Assembly: GCF_000716435.1 (NCBI RefSeq)
Contig: NZ_JNWO01000002.1
Location: forward strand, 124,001-188,000
Source of the DNA: Streptomyces xylophagus
GTDB taxonomy: Bacteria > Actinomycetota > Actinomycetes > Streptomycetales > Streptomycetaceae
DNA length: 64,000 nucleotides
Direction: 5' to 3'
The notes beneath the pieces are model-generated. The model had not been told where the DNA came from. It ran no database searches and saw only the letters and a program-made list of their open reading frames with translations. Positions 32,862-41,091 of the stretch are shown here, piece by piece; the stretch's first letter is position 1, and every line of letters begins with the position of its first letter. The translations under genes and the position numbers were made by a program.

Positions 32862-33499
32862 GCGGTGCCGCCACGGGCGTTGTAGACGACGATGCCGTCC
32901 GCTTCGTCGACGGCTTTGCGGTAGTTCCGGAACACGGCCAGCGCCTCGTCCCGGAGGACGTCTCCTACGACCGCGATGCCGCGTGCCTCGAACTGCTCGG
33001 CCCAGTCCGCGCCGAGCGGGCCTTCGTCGAACGTGGTGATCTCCTCCAGTTCGGGGCCTTCGCCCGCGACCACCAGGCTGCGCACCCCGGACCACATGGT
33101 GGCGCCGTAACACTGGATGCAGGGGCGCCAGTTGACGACGAGTTCGTGGGTCGGGAGGCCGGTTGCGCCCAAGTCCCAGCCGCCGGTGGCCGTTTGGGCC
33201 AGGCCGAGGGCCACGACCTCGGCGTGTGCGCTGGAGACACCGGAGGCGAGGACGACGTTCACGCCCACCGAGACGATCCGGCCGGTGTCGCGCTCGGCGA
33301 CGAGAGCGGCGAACGGACCGCCGTTGCCCTCCCGCCAGTTGCGGTCCGCGAGCCGGTGCACGAGGCGCATCCGGTCCTCGCGGCCGGGGACGACGGCGGA
33401 TACGTCGGCCAACTCGTCGTCGATCCACGCCGGCAGTGCCACGCGGTATTCCTTGGCGATCTCGATCACGTTCGGGCTTCCTTCATGTTCGGGCTGCAT
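32858..33499 (-). CDS. Cytidine/guanine deaminase-like zinc enzyme
   Basis: 213 residues from ATG 33499, 1 nt after the oxidase stop. The deaminase signature is complete: H92-A-E94 (SSAHAEVVAL) and P126-C-I-Q-C130 (WRPCIQCYGA). These are the zinc ligands H92, C127 and C130 and the proton shuttle E94. The N-terminal RLADRNWREGNGGPFAALVAE resembles guanine deaminases and tRNA adenosine deaminases. The length exceeds the minimal CDA fold; the C-terminal 60 residues (VFRNYRKAVDEADGIVVYNARGG) may shape substrate choice. It should remove an amino group from a base-like ring. Its place in a sugar-uptake and glycoside-oxidation operon is unusual. Confidence 0.88.
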   Translation of the reverse strand: MQPEHEGSPNVIEIAKEYRVALPAWIDDELADVSAVVPGREDRMRLVHRLADRNWREGNGGPFAALVAERDTGRIVSVGVNVVLASGVSSAHAEVVALGLAQTATGGWDLGATGLPTHELVVNWRPCIQCYGATMWSGVRSLVVAGEGPELEEITTFDEGPLGADWAEQFEARGIAVVGDVLRDEALAVFRNYRKAVDEADGIVVYNARGGTA

Positions 33500-33500
33500 G

Positions 33501-35027
33501 TCAGTGTGCCGCGAGCGGCGCGGTGCGGGTGGTGACGGCCCGGGCGGCTCGTACGGCGGTCACCGCGCCGGTCAGGGTGACGTTGGCGGCCATCGCGGTG
33601 GGGATCACGCCGGTGCCGGCGACGTACAGGTTGTCGAAGCCCCACACCCGGCCGTCGGGGTCGCACACGCTGGTTCCGTCGTCGGCGGTGCCGGAGCGGA
33701 CAGTGCCGGTCAGGTGGAGGGACGAGCCGGGTGGGAGCAGGGCGAGTTCGGTCGCGGGGTCGAAGGGGCCGAACTCCTCGGCCAGGGAACGGACTTCGGT
33801 GAGTCCCCGGTCGATCAGCGCGCGGTCGGTGTCGGAGTAGTCGAACTCGACGCCAATGCGCGGGAGTCCGGCGAGGTCGGTGTCCAACTCCGAGAAGACC
33901 AGGCGGTTCTCGGGGCGTGACTCGACGGGCGTGAGCAGCGCCAGGCCCACGGCGTGGGCGAGGGGGCGGCCGTTCTCGTCGACGTATGTCCGGTTCATGA
34001 TCTGGCCGTGGAACGGCTGTGCCGCCCCGTTCTGCGGCAGCCACAGCGAGTCCGTGCTGAACTCGCCGGTGCGGGGGAGCGGCAGTTCGTCGAGGGCGAT
34101 GCCGAACCGGTCGAGATCCAGCAGCACTTGGGCGGTGATGAACGCGTGCTCGTTGAGGTAGCGGCCCAGTGCCTCGGGGCGGATGCCCGAGGCGAACAGC
34201 AGTTGCGGGGTGCGCAGCGCGTCGGCGCACACGATCACGGTGTCCGCGTGGAGTTCGGACTCGGTGCCGTCGGCGACGCGGCGCAGTCGGGTGCCGGTGA
34301 CCCGGCCCTCCGTGACCAGCAACCGGGTGGCGAGCGTCCCCGTCAGCAGGGTGAACGCCGGGTCGCCGCCCGCCGCGAGCGCAGGGAAGATCGTCCCCGG
34401 CGCGGTGCGCGGCATCGGGCCGGAGGCCGTGGCCGTGACGGCCATGGGCATCGGCTGCGGGCGTCGATCTGCGGGTGCGGTGTCGTCGTAGCGGCGGCGC
34501 AGTACGTCGAGTACGGTCCGGCCGACCTCGGTCGGGCCGATGGGGGAGGGGGTGACCGCCAGCACGCGGCGCGCGGTGTCCAGGTCGGCCGCCCAGCCGG
34601 CCGGGTCGCCGAAGTCGAAGACCTCGTCTCCGGCGGGCCAGGGGGTCGCGGCGGTCCAGTGCACGCCCATGCCGCCCGCGTTCCAGGCGAGCGCCGTCGC
34701 GGGCATCGCCTCGGCGTCCTCGCCGAAGGCCAGGGCGTGGAACATGCCGGGTGTCAGGTCGGCGAGGCGGTCGGGGACCTCGCGCACCACCTCGGCGCCG
34801 GTGTACATGGCCTGGATGCCGCTGTCGACCTGTTCGTTGTAGCGCGACCAGAGGGCCGGGTCGGCGACGTCGTGCAGATGCAGTCCGGGTGCCTCACCGA
34901 TCGCGCTGCCGCCGTCGACCATCGTGATGCCCAGCCCCGGATCGCTCTCACGCAGCAGCCGGGCCACGACGGAACCCATGATGCCGCTGCCCACGATGAG
35001 GACGTCGGTGTGCGGGGTGTCGGTCAC
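33501..35027 (-). CDS. GMC-type FAD oxidoreductase, pyranose 2-oxidase / glycoside 3-oxidase-like
   Basis: 508 residues from GTG 35027 (GGAG 7 nt upstream). FAD-binding GSGIMG is at 13-18. GGMGVHWTAATPWP (118-131) matches the pyranose-oxidase segment whose His carries covalent FAD in the fungal enzyme, here H123. The C-terminal pair H438 (SLHLTGTVRSG) and N482 (MAANVTLTGAV) corresponds to the catalytic His-Asn of pyranose oxidases. Bacterial members of this group oxidise C3 of glycosides, enabling beta-elimination of the aglycone. No signal peptide is present, so the substrate is probably oxidised after import. Other GMC sugar oxidation is the alternative. Confidence 0.87.
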   Translation of the reverse strand: MTDTPHTDVLIVGSGIMGSVVARLLRESDPGLGITMVDGGSAIGEAPGLHLHDVADPALWSRYNEQVDSGIQAMYTGAEVVREVPDRLADLTPGMFHALAFGEDAEAMPATALAWNAGGMGVHWTAATPWPAGDEVFDFGDPAGWAADLDTARRVLAVTPSPIGPTEVGRTVLDVLRRRYDDTAPADRRPQPMPMAVTATASGPMPRTAPGTIFPALAAGGDPAFTLLTGTLATRLLVTEGRVTGTRLRRVADGTESELHADTVIVCADALRTPQLLFASGIRPEALGRYLNEHAFITAQVLLDLDRFGIALDELPLPRTGEFSTDSLWLPQNGAAQPFHGQIMNRTYVDENGRPLAHAVGLALLTPVESRPENRLVFSELDTDLAGLPRIGVEFDYSDTDRALIDRGLTEVRSLAEEFGPFDPATELALLPPGSSLHLTGTVRSGTADDGTSVCDPDGRVWGFDNLYVAGTGVIPTAMAANVTLTGAVTAVRAARAVTTRTAPLAAH

Positions 35028-35061
35028 AGGAAGACTCCAAAGTCGGTTGGTGTGGGGGGAG

Positions 35062-36201
35062 TTACGCGCTGGGGACCAGCGGTCCGAACAACTCGGTGTC
35101 CATGCGGTCGAGCGCCAGCTTCACGGCGCCGATCAGGGCGGCGTCGCGGCCCAGGCCGGTGGCGCGCAGTTCGATCGCGGGGGTGCGGGCGACGCGCATG
35201 GCCTCGCGCACCCGGGGGAGCAGCACATCGGCCGCGTCCTCCAGACCGCCGCCGAGCACGATGAGTGAGGGCGCGACCGTCCACGACAGGGTGGTGAGGA
35301 TCGAGGTGATGTTCTCGACGAACTCGTCGACCTCGGCGAGCGCTTCCGCGTTCCCGGCGCGGGCCGCGTCGAAGCGTTTCAGAGCCACCTTCCGTTGGGC
35401 CGGTTCCGGTGAGCTCAGCAACGCCACAGGGCGGTCGGCGATCGTGTCGGTCGGGATCGAGTGGGCCTCGACGATCTCGCCCGCGGCGCCGTCCAGCCCC
35501 CGGTGCACGGCGCCCCGTATGAGGATGCCGAGGCCGGTCCGGTTGCCGAGATGCGCCCATACGACGTTGTCGTGGTCAGCGGCCACACCCCGCCAACGCT
35601 CCGCCAGGGCACCGAGGTTGGTGTCGTTGTCCGCGAACCAGGGCATCCGGATCCGCCGCCCCAGCTGGGCCGGGAGATGCACGCCCTCCCAGCGCGTGGT
35701 GTGCACCAGGCGGCGCACGACACCCTCGTCGTCGATGGCGCCACCGGCCGCCACCGCACCGGCGCGCAGCCGCTCCGGCGAGCCGCCCGCGTCGTCGAGT
35801 GCCTCCCGTACGAGGGACGCCGCGTCGTCGAGCGTGGTCTCGGGGTCCTGGTAGGCGCGCAGCGGACGGTGTGCCCGGCCGACGATCCGGCCGCGTACGT
35901 CGGCGATGACCGCGGAGGCGTCCGCGGTGTTGATGTACACCGCCGCCAACAGGGCGTGTTCCGCGCGCAGTTCGTACCGTCGGGCGGGACGTCCGGCACT
36001 GCCGCTGGTCGGTATCCGCTCCAACTCGGCCACCCAGCCCGCCTCGACGAGCGAGTCCAGGATCAGCTCGATCGTACGGCGGGACAGACCGGCCCGTTCG
36101 GCGAGCGCGGTCAGTGTCGTCGGTCCCGCCGACACCGCGAGCGCGCGCAGGATGACCGAGGTGTTGACGCGCCGCACGGCGCTCTGGTTCATCCCCGACA
36201 T
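35062..36201 (-). CDS. ROK family transcriptional regulator
   Basis: 379 residues from ATG 36201 (AAGGGG upstream; TGATG overlap with the esterase stop). An N-terminal winged helix (about 5-75: VNTSVILRALAVSAGPTTL, LAERAGLSRRTIELILDSLVEAGWV) precedes the ROK sugar-kinase-like domain (about 85-370), with AGAVAAGGAIDDEG, DNDTNLGALAERW and LGNRTGLGILIRG. The ROK zinc motif is absent: there is no CxCGxxGC cluster. It is probably a sugar-responsive repressor or activator of this operon. Palindromes upstream of the binding-protein gene are candidate sites. Confidence 0.9.
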   Translation of the reverse strand: MSGMNQSAVRRVNTSVILRALAVSAGPTTLTALAERAGLSRRTIELILDSLVEAGWVAELERIPTSGSAGRPARRYELRAEHALLAAVYINTADASAVIADVRGRIVGRAHRPLRAYQDPETTLDDAASLVREALDDAGGSPERLRAGAVAAGGAIDDEGVVRRLVHTTRWEGVHLPAQLGRRIRMPWFADNDTNLGALAERWRGVAADHDNVVWAHLGNRTGLGILIRGAVHRGLDGAAGEIVEAHSIPTDTIADRPVALLSSPEPAQRKVALKRFDAARAGNAEALAEVDEFVENITSILTTLSWTVAPSLIVLGGGLEDAADVLLPRVREAMRVARTPAIELRATGLGRDAALIGAVKLALDRMDTELFGPLVPSA

Positions 36202-37550
36202 CAACACCCCTTCACCTCCTCGGACTTGCCCCGTACGACGGGATCGAACACGCCGGTGGTGTCGGCCACCGGGGTCGCTCCGGGGCGGCCGTACTCGCGG
36301 GCCGGATCGCCGAGCGCGCCGGTCGCCCTTGTCCAGCCGGCCTCCTCGCCGTGCACGAACCCAATCAGATCCGCATGCATCCAAGTGGCCAGCTCCGCAG
36401 GCGGGTTGGGGCCGAGCGCCTCGGGGACACCCGGCGCGTCGAGGACGTCGAAGAAGAACGGGATGTCCAGGCAGTGCGTGGCGCCGTCCAGAGGCCACTC
36501 GAAGGAGTACAGCCAGGTCCCGGCACCTGCATCGCGGCGGGCTGCCGCCGTGCGCGGGCAGGCGGCGCGGAACAAGGTGTCCGTCACACGGGTGCCGGCA
36601 GCCCTGGCGGTGGCGTTCGCGACAGGGTCCGCAGCGGCCGCATCGCCGTCGAACTCGTCGCCGGTCGCACCGAGTAGCAGCGGTACGTCGTGGCCGTGCC
36701 GGGCGAGCCCCTCGGCGACGGGCGCCGGCAGGAGGTCGTCGCCGACAACCGGGCCGAGCGGAGGCCGATCGCTGTCACGGAGATCGAGGACGGCTTGCTG
36801 GAGCCGCTCAACGGAGCAACTGGCAAATCCGTCCAGGGTCGGTGTCACCCCGAGCCGCTCACCAAGTCGCCCCAGATAGCCCCGCACCGCGTCCTCACCC
36901 ACGCCGAGGAAGGCCCCTGACATGCTCACCGCCCGCTGGAAACGGCCCGCACCGGCGGGGGAGGAGAGCAGCGCGAGCACTGCCGCGCCCCCTGCCGACT
37001 GACCGGCGAGCGTGACCCGCTCCGGGTCACCGCCGAACGCGGCGATGTTCTCCCGCACCCAGTCGAGCGCGAGCAGGATGTCGCGCAGCGCGAGGTTCGT
37101 CGGCATGTCGTCCAGTACGGCGAATCCGTCGACGCCGAGCCGGTACCCGACCGTTACGCAGACGACCCCGTCACGGGCGAAGGCGCGGCCGTCGTACCAG
37201 GGACTGGCCGGGCTGCCGGCGAGGAAGCCGCCGCCGTGGATCCAGACCAGCACGGGGAAGGGCGCACGCTCGTCGTCCGCGAGGGGTGCGACGACGCCGA
37301 GGTTGAGGAAGTCGTCCCCGGGGATCGACGGCTCCGGGATGGTGGTCGTGACGAACAGCGGAACGCGCTGTGAGGTCGGGCCGTGGCGGGAGGCGTCGTA
37401 GGGCTCGGTGAACCGGGCGCGGGGGACCGGGGCTGCGAACCGCCTTACGCCGGTGGGTGGTTCGGCGTACGGGATGCCGAGGAAGCGGCGTACCGCGCCG
37501 GTGCGACGGCCGACGATCGGGCCCGCGGGAGCCTGCACGATCTCGGTCAT
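36201..37550 (-). CDS. Type B carboxylesterase
   Basis: 449 residues from ATG 37550; a GTG at 37559 that overlaps the permease stop (GTGA) is an alternative. The alpha/beta-hydrolase motifs are complete: RRFLGIPYAEPP, oxyanion hole WIHGGGF, nucleophile Ser in TLAGQSAGG, an acidic residue near ATGDEFDG, and His in DGATHCLDIPFFF. There is no signal peptide, unlike many secreted members. Within a glycoside import operon it may strip acyl (for example acetyl, malonyl or cinnamoyl) groups from the imported compound before oxidation. Confidence 0.9.
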   Translation of the reverse strand: MTEIVQAPAGPIVGRRTGAVRRFLGIPYAEPPTGVRRFAAPVPRARFTEPYDASRHGPTSQRVPLFVTTTIPEPSIPGDDFLNLGVVAPLADDERAPFPVLVWIHGGGFLAGSPASPWYDGRAFARDGVVCVTVGYRLGVDGFAVLDDMPTNLALRDILLALDWVRENIAAFGGDPERVTLAGQSAGGAAVLALLSSPAGAGRFQRAVSMSGAFLGVGEDAVRGYLGRLGERLGVTPTLDGFASCSVERLQQAVLDLRDSDRPPLGPVVGDDLLPAPVAEGLARHGHDVPLLLGATGDEFDGDAAAADPVANATARAAGTRVTDTLFRAACPRTAAARRDAGAGTWLYSFEWPLDGATHCLDIPFFFDVLDAPGVPEALGPNPPAELATWMHADLIGFVHGEEAGWTRATGALGDPAREYGRPGATPVADTTGVFDPVVRGKSEEVKGC

Positions 37551-37555
37551 GGGGG

Positions 37556-38446
37556 TCACCGCATTCCCGATCCGGCGATGCCCTGCACGAAGTACCGCTG
37601 CAGGAACAGGAAGAGCACGAGGACCGGCAGCATCACGACGAGCGCGCCGGCGAGGACCAGGCCGTAGTCGGTGACGTGCTGGGCCGCCTGGCTGGTGGCG
37701 GCGAGGCCGACCGGCAGGGTGTAACTCGACGTGCTCTGGGCGACGATGAGCGGCCAGATGAAGTTGTTCCACGAGGTCAGGAACGACATGATCGTGATCG
37801 TAGCCACTGCTGGACCGGCCAGTGGAAGGAAGATCCGGAAGAAGATCCGGAACTCGCCCGCGCCGTCGATCCGTGCCGCCTCCAGCAACTCGTCGGGCAC
37901 CGACTGCGCGTACTGGCGCATGATGAACACCGACAGCGGCAACGCCACACCGGGCAGCGCGATTCCGGTGAGGGTGTCGGCCAGGCCCATGTCGACGGTG
38001 ATCACGAACTGGGTGACGAACACCGTCGTGAACGGGACCATCATTGCCGCCATCACCGCGCCGAACGCGAGCCGCCTGCCCGCGAATTCGAGCTTGGCGA
38101 GGGCGTATCCGGCGGCCGACGCCGCCACGATGTTGCCGATCACCACCATGAGGGCGACCAGGACACTGTTGGTGAGGAAGCGTCCGAAGCCCTCGGTGCG
38201 GAAGAGCCGCACGAAGTTGTCGAGCGTGACGTGCTGCGGCACCCACGCGCCCGGGTCGGCGCGGATCTCGTCGAGACCGCGCAGCGAGCCGCTGACCACC
38301 CAGTAGAACGGCAGCAGCGTGAGCAGCGCGCACAGCACCAACGCGCCGTACAGCAGGGGGCGGCCAACGGACCGTGTGCGTACGGCGGTTCGGTCCTCGG
38401 CGGCGGTCAGGTCGGCGTCGTTCAGCGACGCGGCTACGGCGGTCAT
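37556..38446 (-). CDS. Carbohydrate ABC transporter permease (MalG type)
   Basis: 296 residues from ATG 38446, overlapping the first permease stop by 4 nt. Six membrane helices are predicted, and the EAA loop is ELLEAARIDGAGEFRIFFRIFLPLAGPA. The C-terminal QRYFVQGIAGSGMR is typical of CUT1 permeases of the MalG kind. It forms the membrane channel with the MalF-type permease at 38443-39354. No ATPase gene lies in the operon, so a shared MsiK-type ATPase is expected, as is normal for Streptomyces CUT1 importers. Confidence 0.93.
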   Translation of the reverse strand: MTAVAASLNDADLTAAEDRTAVRTRSVGRPLLYGALVLCALLTLLPFYWVVSGSLRGLDEIRADPGAWVPQHVTLDNFVRLFRTEGFGRFLTNSVLVALMVVIGNIVAASAAGYALAKLEFAGRRLAFGAVMAAMMVPFTTVFVTQFVITVDMGLADTLTGIALPGVALPLSVFIMRQYAQSVPDELLEAARIDGAGEFRIFFRIFLPLAGPAVATITIMSFLTSWNNFIWPLIVAQSTSSYTLPVGLAATSQAAQHVTDYGLVLAGALVVMLPVLVLFLFLQRYFVQGIAGSGMR

Positions 38447-39354
38447 GTGCGGGGCCTCAGCAGTCGGAACTGGACGACACTCACCAGCAGCACGAGCAGC
38501 AGCATCACGAAGGACGCGGCCGAGGACATCCCCAACTGGCCGGACCCGAACTGGTGGTAGGTGTACAGCGAGACGGACTCGGTCGACCCCAACGGGCCGC
38601 CGTCGGTGAGGAGGTAGGGCTCGTCGAAGACCTGGAGGTAGAAGACGGTCAGCAGCACCGACACCATGAGCGTGGTGGGCAGCAGGAGCGGCAGGGTGAT
38701 GTGCCTCAACTGCCGCCATTTTCCTGCCCCGTCGAGCGCGGCGGCCTCGTACACGTCCTCCGGGACGGCCTGAAGTCCGGCCAGGAACAGGACCATCGCC
38801 GTGCCGAAGTTGCGCCAGACGCCGAGCAGGATCACCACGGGCATGGCGAGGTGCGGGTCGTCCAGCCAGTTCGGTCCGGCGAGGCCGACGTATCCCAGCG
38901 CCTTGTTGACGGTGCCGCCCGCGTTGAAGGCGTACTGCCAGATCAGGGCGACCGCGACGATGTTGGTGACGACCGGGGCGAAGAAGACCGTGCGGAACAC
39001 GCCACGCATCCGCCGGATGCCGGAGTTCAGTGCCACGGCGAGCGCGAAACCGATCGCCATGGTCAGTGGTACACCGACGGCCACGAAGACGGCGGTGTTG
39101 AGGATGTCCCGCAGGAAGGTCGGGTCCTGGAACAGGCGCAGGTAGTTGTCCAGGCCGGTGAAGTCGACCGCGAGGGGGTGGCGCAGGTCGGAGCCGCGCA
39201 GGTCGGTCAGGCTGAAGCCGAGCGCGGCCACCGTGGGGATCGCGGTGTAGAGGACGAACACGGCGGCGAACGGCGCGAGGAACAGCCAGGCGACCGCCGT
39301 GTGACGGGAGCGACGCCCCTTGCTGCGCGCCCCCGGGACGAGCGTGGTGGTCAT
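38443..39354 (-). CDS. Carbohydrate ABC transporter permease (MalF type)
   Basis: 303 residues from ATG 39354. Six helices are predicted, with the EAA loop EDVYEAAALDGAGKWRQLRHITLPLLLP and the substrate-side motif DEPYLLTDGGPLGSTESVSLYTYHQFG. The basic N-terminus (RSKGRRSRH) is cytoplasmic. It pairs with the MalG-type permease by a 4-nt gene overlap and follows the binding-protein gene by 7 nt. Family CUT1; the ligand is likely a di-/oligosaccharide or glycoside. Confidence 0.93.
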   Translation of the reverse strand: MTTTLVPGARSKGRRSRHTAVAWLFLAPFAAVFVLYTAIPTVAALGFSLTDLRGSDLRHPLAVDFTGLDNYLRLFQDPTFLRDILNTAVFVAVGVPLTMAIGFALAVALNSGIRRMRGVFRTVFFAPVVTNIVAVALIWQYAFNAGGTVNKALGYVGLAGPNWLDDPHLAMPVVILLGVWRNFGTAMVLFLAGLQAVPEDVYEAAALDGAGKWRQLRHITLPLLLPTTLMVSVLLTVFYLQVFDEPYLLTDGGPLGSTESVSLYTYHQFGSGQLGMSSAASFVMLLLVLLVSVVQFRLLRPRT

Positions 39355-39361
39355 CCGCCGC

Positions 39362-40666
39362 TCACTCCGCGCCCGTGCCGAGACTCTTGGCGTACGCCTG
39401 GATGCTCGCGGCGGCCTTCTCGGCGGTCTGGGTGCCCTTGGCCACCGCCTCCACCTCCTTGCCCAGCCGGGTGGCGACCTGCTGCCAACTGCCCACCTGG
39501 GGAAAGGCCTTGGTGTTCTTCAGCTGGGTGAGGAAGGCGTCGAGGAGCGGCTGTCCCTTGATGGCCTGGTCGTCCCAGGCGGAGATCACCGAGGGCAGCG
39601 AGCCGTACGCCGAGTACTGCGCGACCTGCGTGCTCGGCTTCGAGACGTACCGGACGAGCTTCCACGACGCGTCCGTGTTCCCGCTGTCCGAGAGGACTCC
39701 CCAGGTGCCGCCGGCGGAGAACGAGGTGCTGCCCGAGGAGCCGGCCGGCAGGGGTGCCGTGGCGACGTGGGCCGCCGTCCAGCCGGTCTTCTTCGCGGCG
39801 GTGTCCAACTGCCCTATCACCCAGGGGCCGGTGATCATCGTGGCCGTCTTGCCGGACACGAAGTACGGCTGGGCGTCGAGGAAGGTGGGGGTCGCGGTGT
39901 CGGCGGAACCCGAGGTGAAGAACGACGCGTTGTACTTGAGGGCGTCGACCATCGCCGGTGTGTCGAGGGTCCAACTGCCGCTGGACGAGAGCAGGTTGCC
40001 GCCCGCCTGCCAGGCGTACATCGCCACGTCCTGGCCGTTGAAGATGTCCCAGCCGTTGTCCGCCCCGAGCCCGCGCACGGCACCGGCACCCTCCAGCGCC
40101 TTGAAGAACGGCACCATCCCGGCCCAGGTCGTGGGCGCCTTGACGCCCGCCTTCTTGGCGAGGTCGGCGCGGTAGACGAGGGCGTACGTGTACGCGTACC
40201 AGGGCACCGTGTAGGCCACGTCCTTGACCACACCCGCATCCCACAGGCTCTTGAAGAAGGTGCCGGAGTCGACGAGCCCGTCCGGTACCGGCTGGAGGAT
40301 CGACGGGTCGAGGAACTGCGCCTGCGACTCGGGGAAGAACTGGGCCACGTCCGGGCCCTTGCCCGCCGCGATCGCCGCCTGGAGCTTCGTGTAGTACTCG
40401 GCGTTCGGTATCAGCGTGACCTTCACGGTGACGTCCGGGTTCGCGGACTTGAAGGGCGCGATCACCTTGGTGAGCACGTCGGCGTCGCCCTGTGCGGCCC
40501 AGACGTCGACGGTGCCGGTGGCCGGCTTGTCGTCGATCGACTTGGCGGAGGCCTTCGCGGAGGCGGTGGCGTTGTCGCCGCGCCCACAGCCCGCGAGGGC
40601 GAGGCTGCCGAGGAGGGCGGTGCCGGCGGACAGTCTGAGGACGCCGCGGCGGGAGGGATTGGACAC
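39362..40666 (-). CDS. ABC sugar-binding lipoprotein
   Basis: 434 residues from GTG 40666, preceded by AGGAGCTCCGA; a TTG 18 nt further up is less likely. The signal peptide carries a twin-arginine-like SRRGVLRLSAG followed by lipobox LALAGC, with lipidated C27. The mature SBP_bac_1 fold shows VDVWAAQGDADVL, GKGPDVAQFF, WYAYTYALVYRADL and SGKTATMITGPWVIGQL. Its aromatic-rich pocket candidates (WYAYTY, NGWDIFNG, MYAWQAGG) fit carbohydrate or aryl-glycoside binding. It is the first gene of the eight-gene operon. Confidence 0.92.
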   Translation of the reverse strand: MSNPSRRGVLRLSAGTALLGSLALAGCGRGDNATASAKASAKSIDDKPATGTVDVWAAQGDADVLTKVIAPFKSANPDVTVKVTLIPNAEYYTKLQAAIAAGKGPDVAQFFPESQAQFLDPSILQPVPDGLVDSGTFFKSLWDAGVVKDVAYTVPWYAYTYALVYRADLAKKAGVKAPTTWAGMVPFFKALEGAGAVRGLGADNGWDIFNGQDVAMYAWQAGGNLLSSSGSWTLDTPAMVDALKYNASFFTSGSADTATPTFLDAQPYFVSGKTATMITGPWVIGQLDTAAKKTGWTAAHVATAPLPAGSSGSTSFSAGGTWGVLSDSGNTDASWKLVRYVSKPSTQVAQYSAYGSLPSVISAWDDQAIKGQPLLDAFLTQLKNTKAFPQVGSWQQVATRLGKEVEAVAKGTQTAEKAAASIQAYAKSLGTGAE

Positions 40667-41091
40667 TCGGAGCTCCTGTCTCAATGGGCGCTGAGGACAG
40701 TGGGGGGATTCCGGAGCTCCGCCATTTTCGGAGTTCCGGGATTTTCGGGGAAAGCAGCGTTATCGGTCCGACGGCCGTAATGCGGCTGATGGGACCTCTG
40801 TGGCTGACTGCGACGTTAGGAAGGGTCTGTTTCGCCGGCGTGGCTCAGCCGTCACGAATAATTTCGGAACTTGTAGCGAAATCCCTGACAGAGGGAAAAC
40901 CCTTGAGTGGCCCTGACCTGGGTGACATGGACGGGTCAACGCTGTCATCCTCCACGCAGCCACCCCCACGAATCCTCCACGGATTGGTCAAAGTTCCGTA
41001 CGCCCCGCACAGCTCAGCTCTTCCCGGACAGCAGACCCGGCTGCCCGGTCTGTCACCGGCCGCGTTCGCGGTCGTCGCAGTAGGAGTAAGA
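40667..41091. promoter_or_regulatory. 425-bp divergent promoter region with repeated CGGAGYTCCG palindromes
   Basis: No gene is seen here. The sequence CGGAGCTCC occurs at 40668-40676 (overlapping the ribosome site of the binding-protein gene). CGGAGCTCCG (perfect palindrome) is at 40712-40721 and CGGAGTTCCG at 40729-40738. Three copies within 71 bp suggest operators, possibly for the ROK regulator encoded in the same operon. The right half, toward the M4 protease gene, holds the protease promoter and leader; AGGAG precedes the protease GTG. I could not assign a confident -10/-35 pair. Confidence 0.6.
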
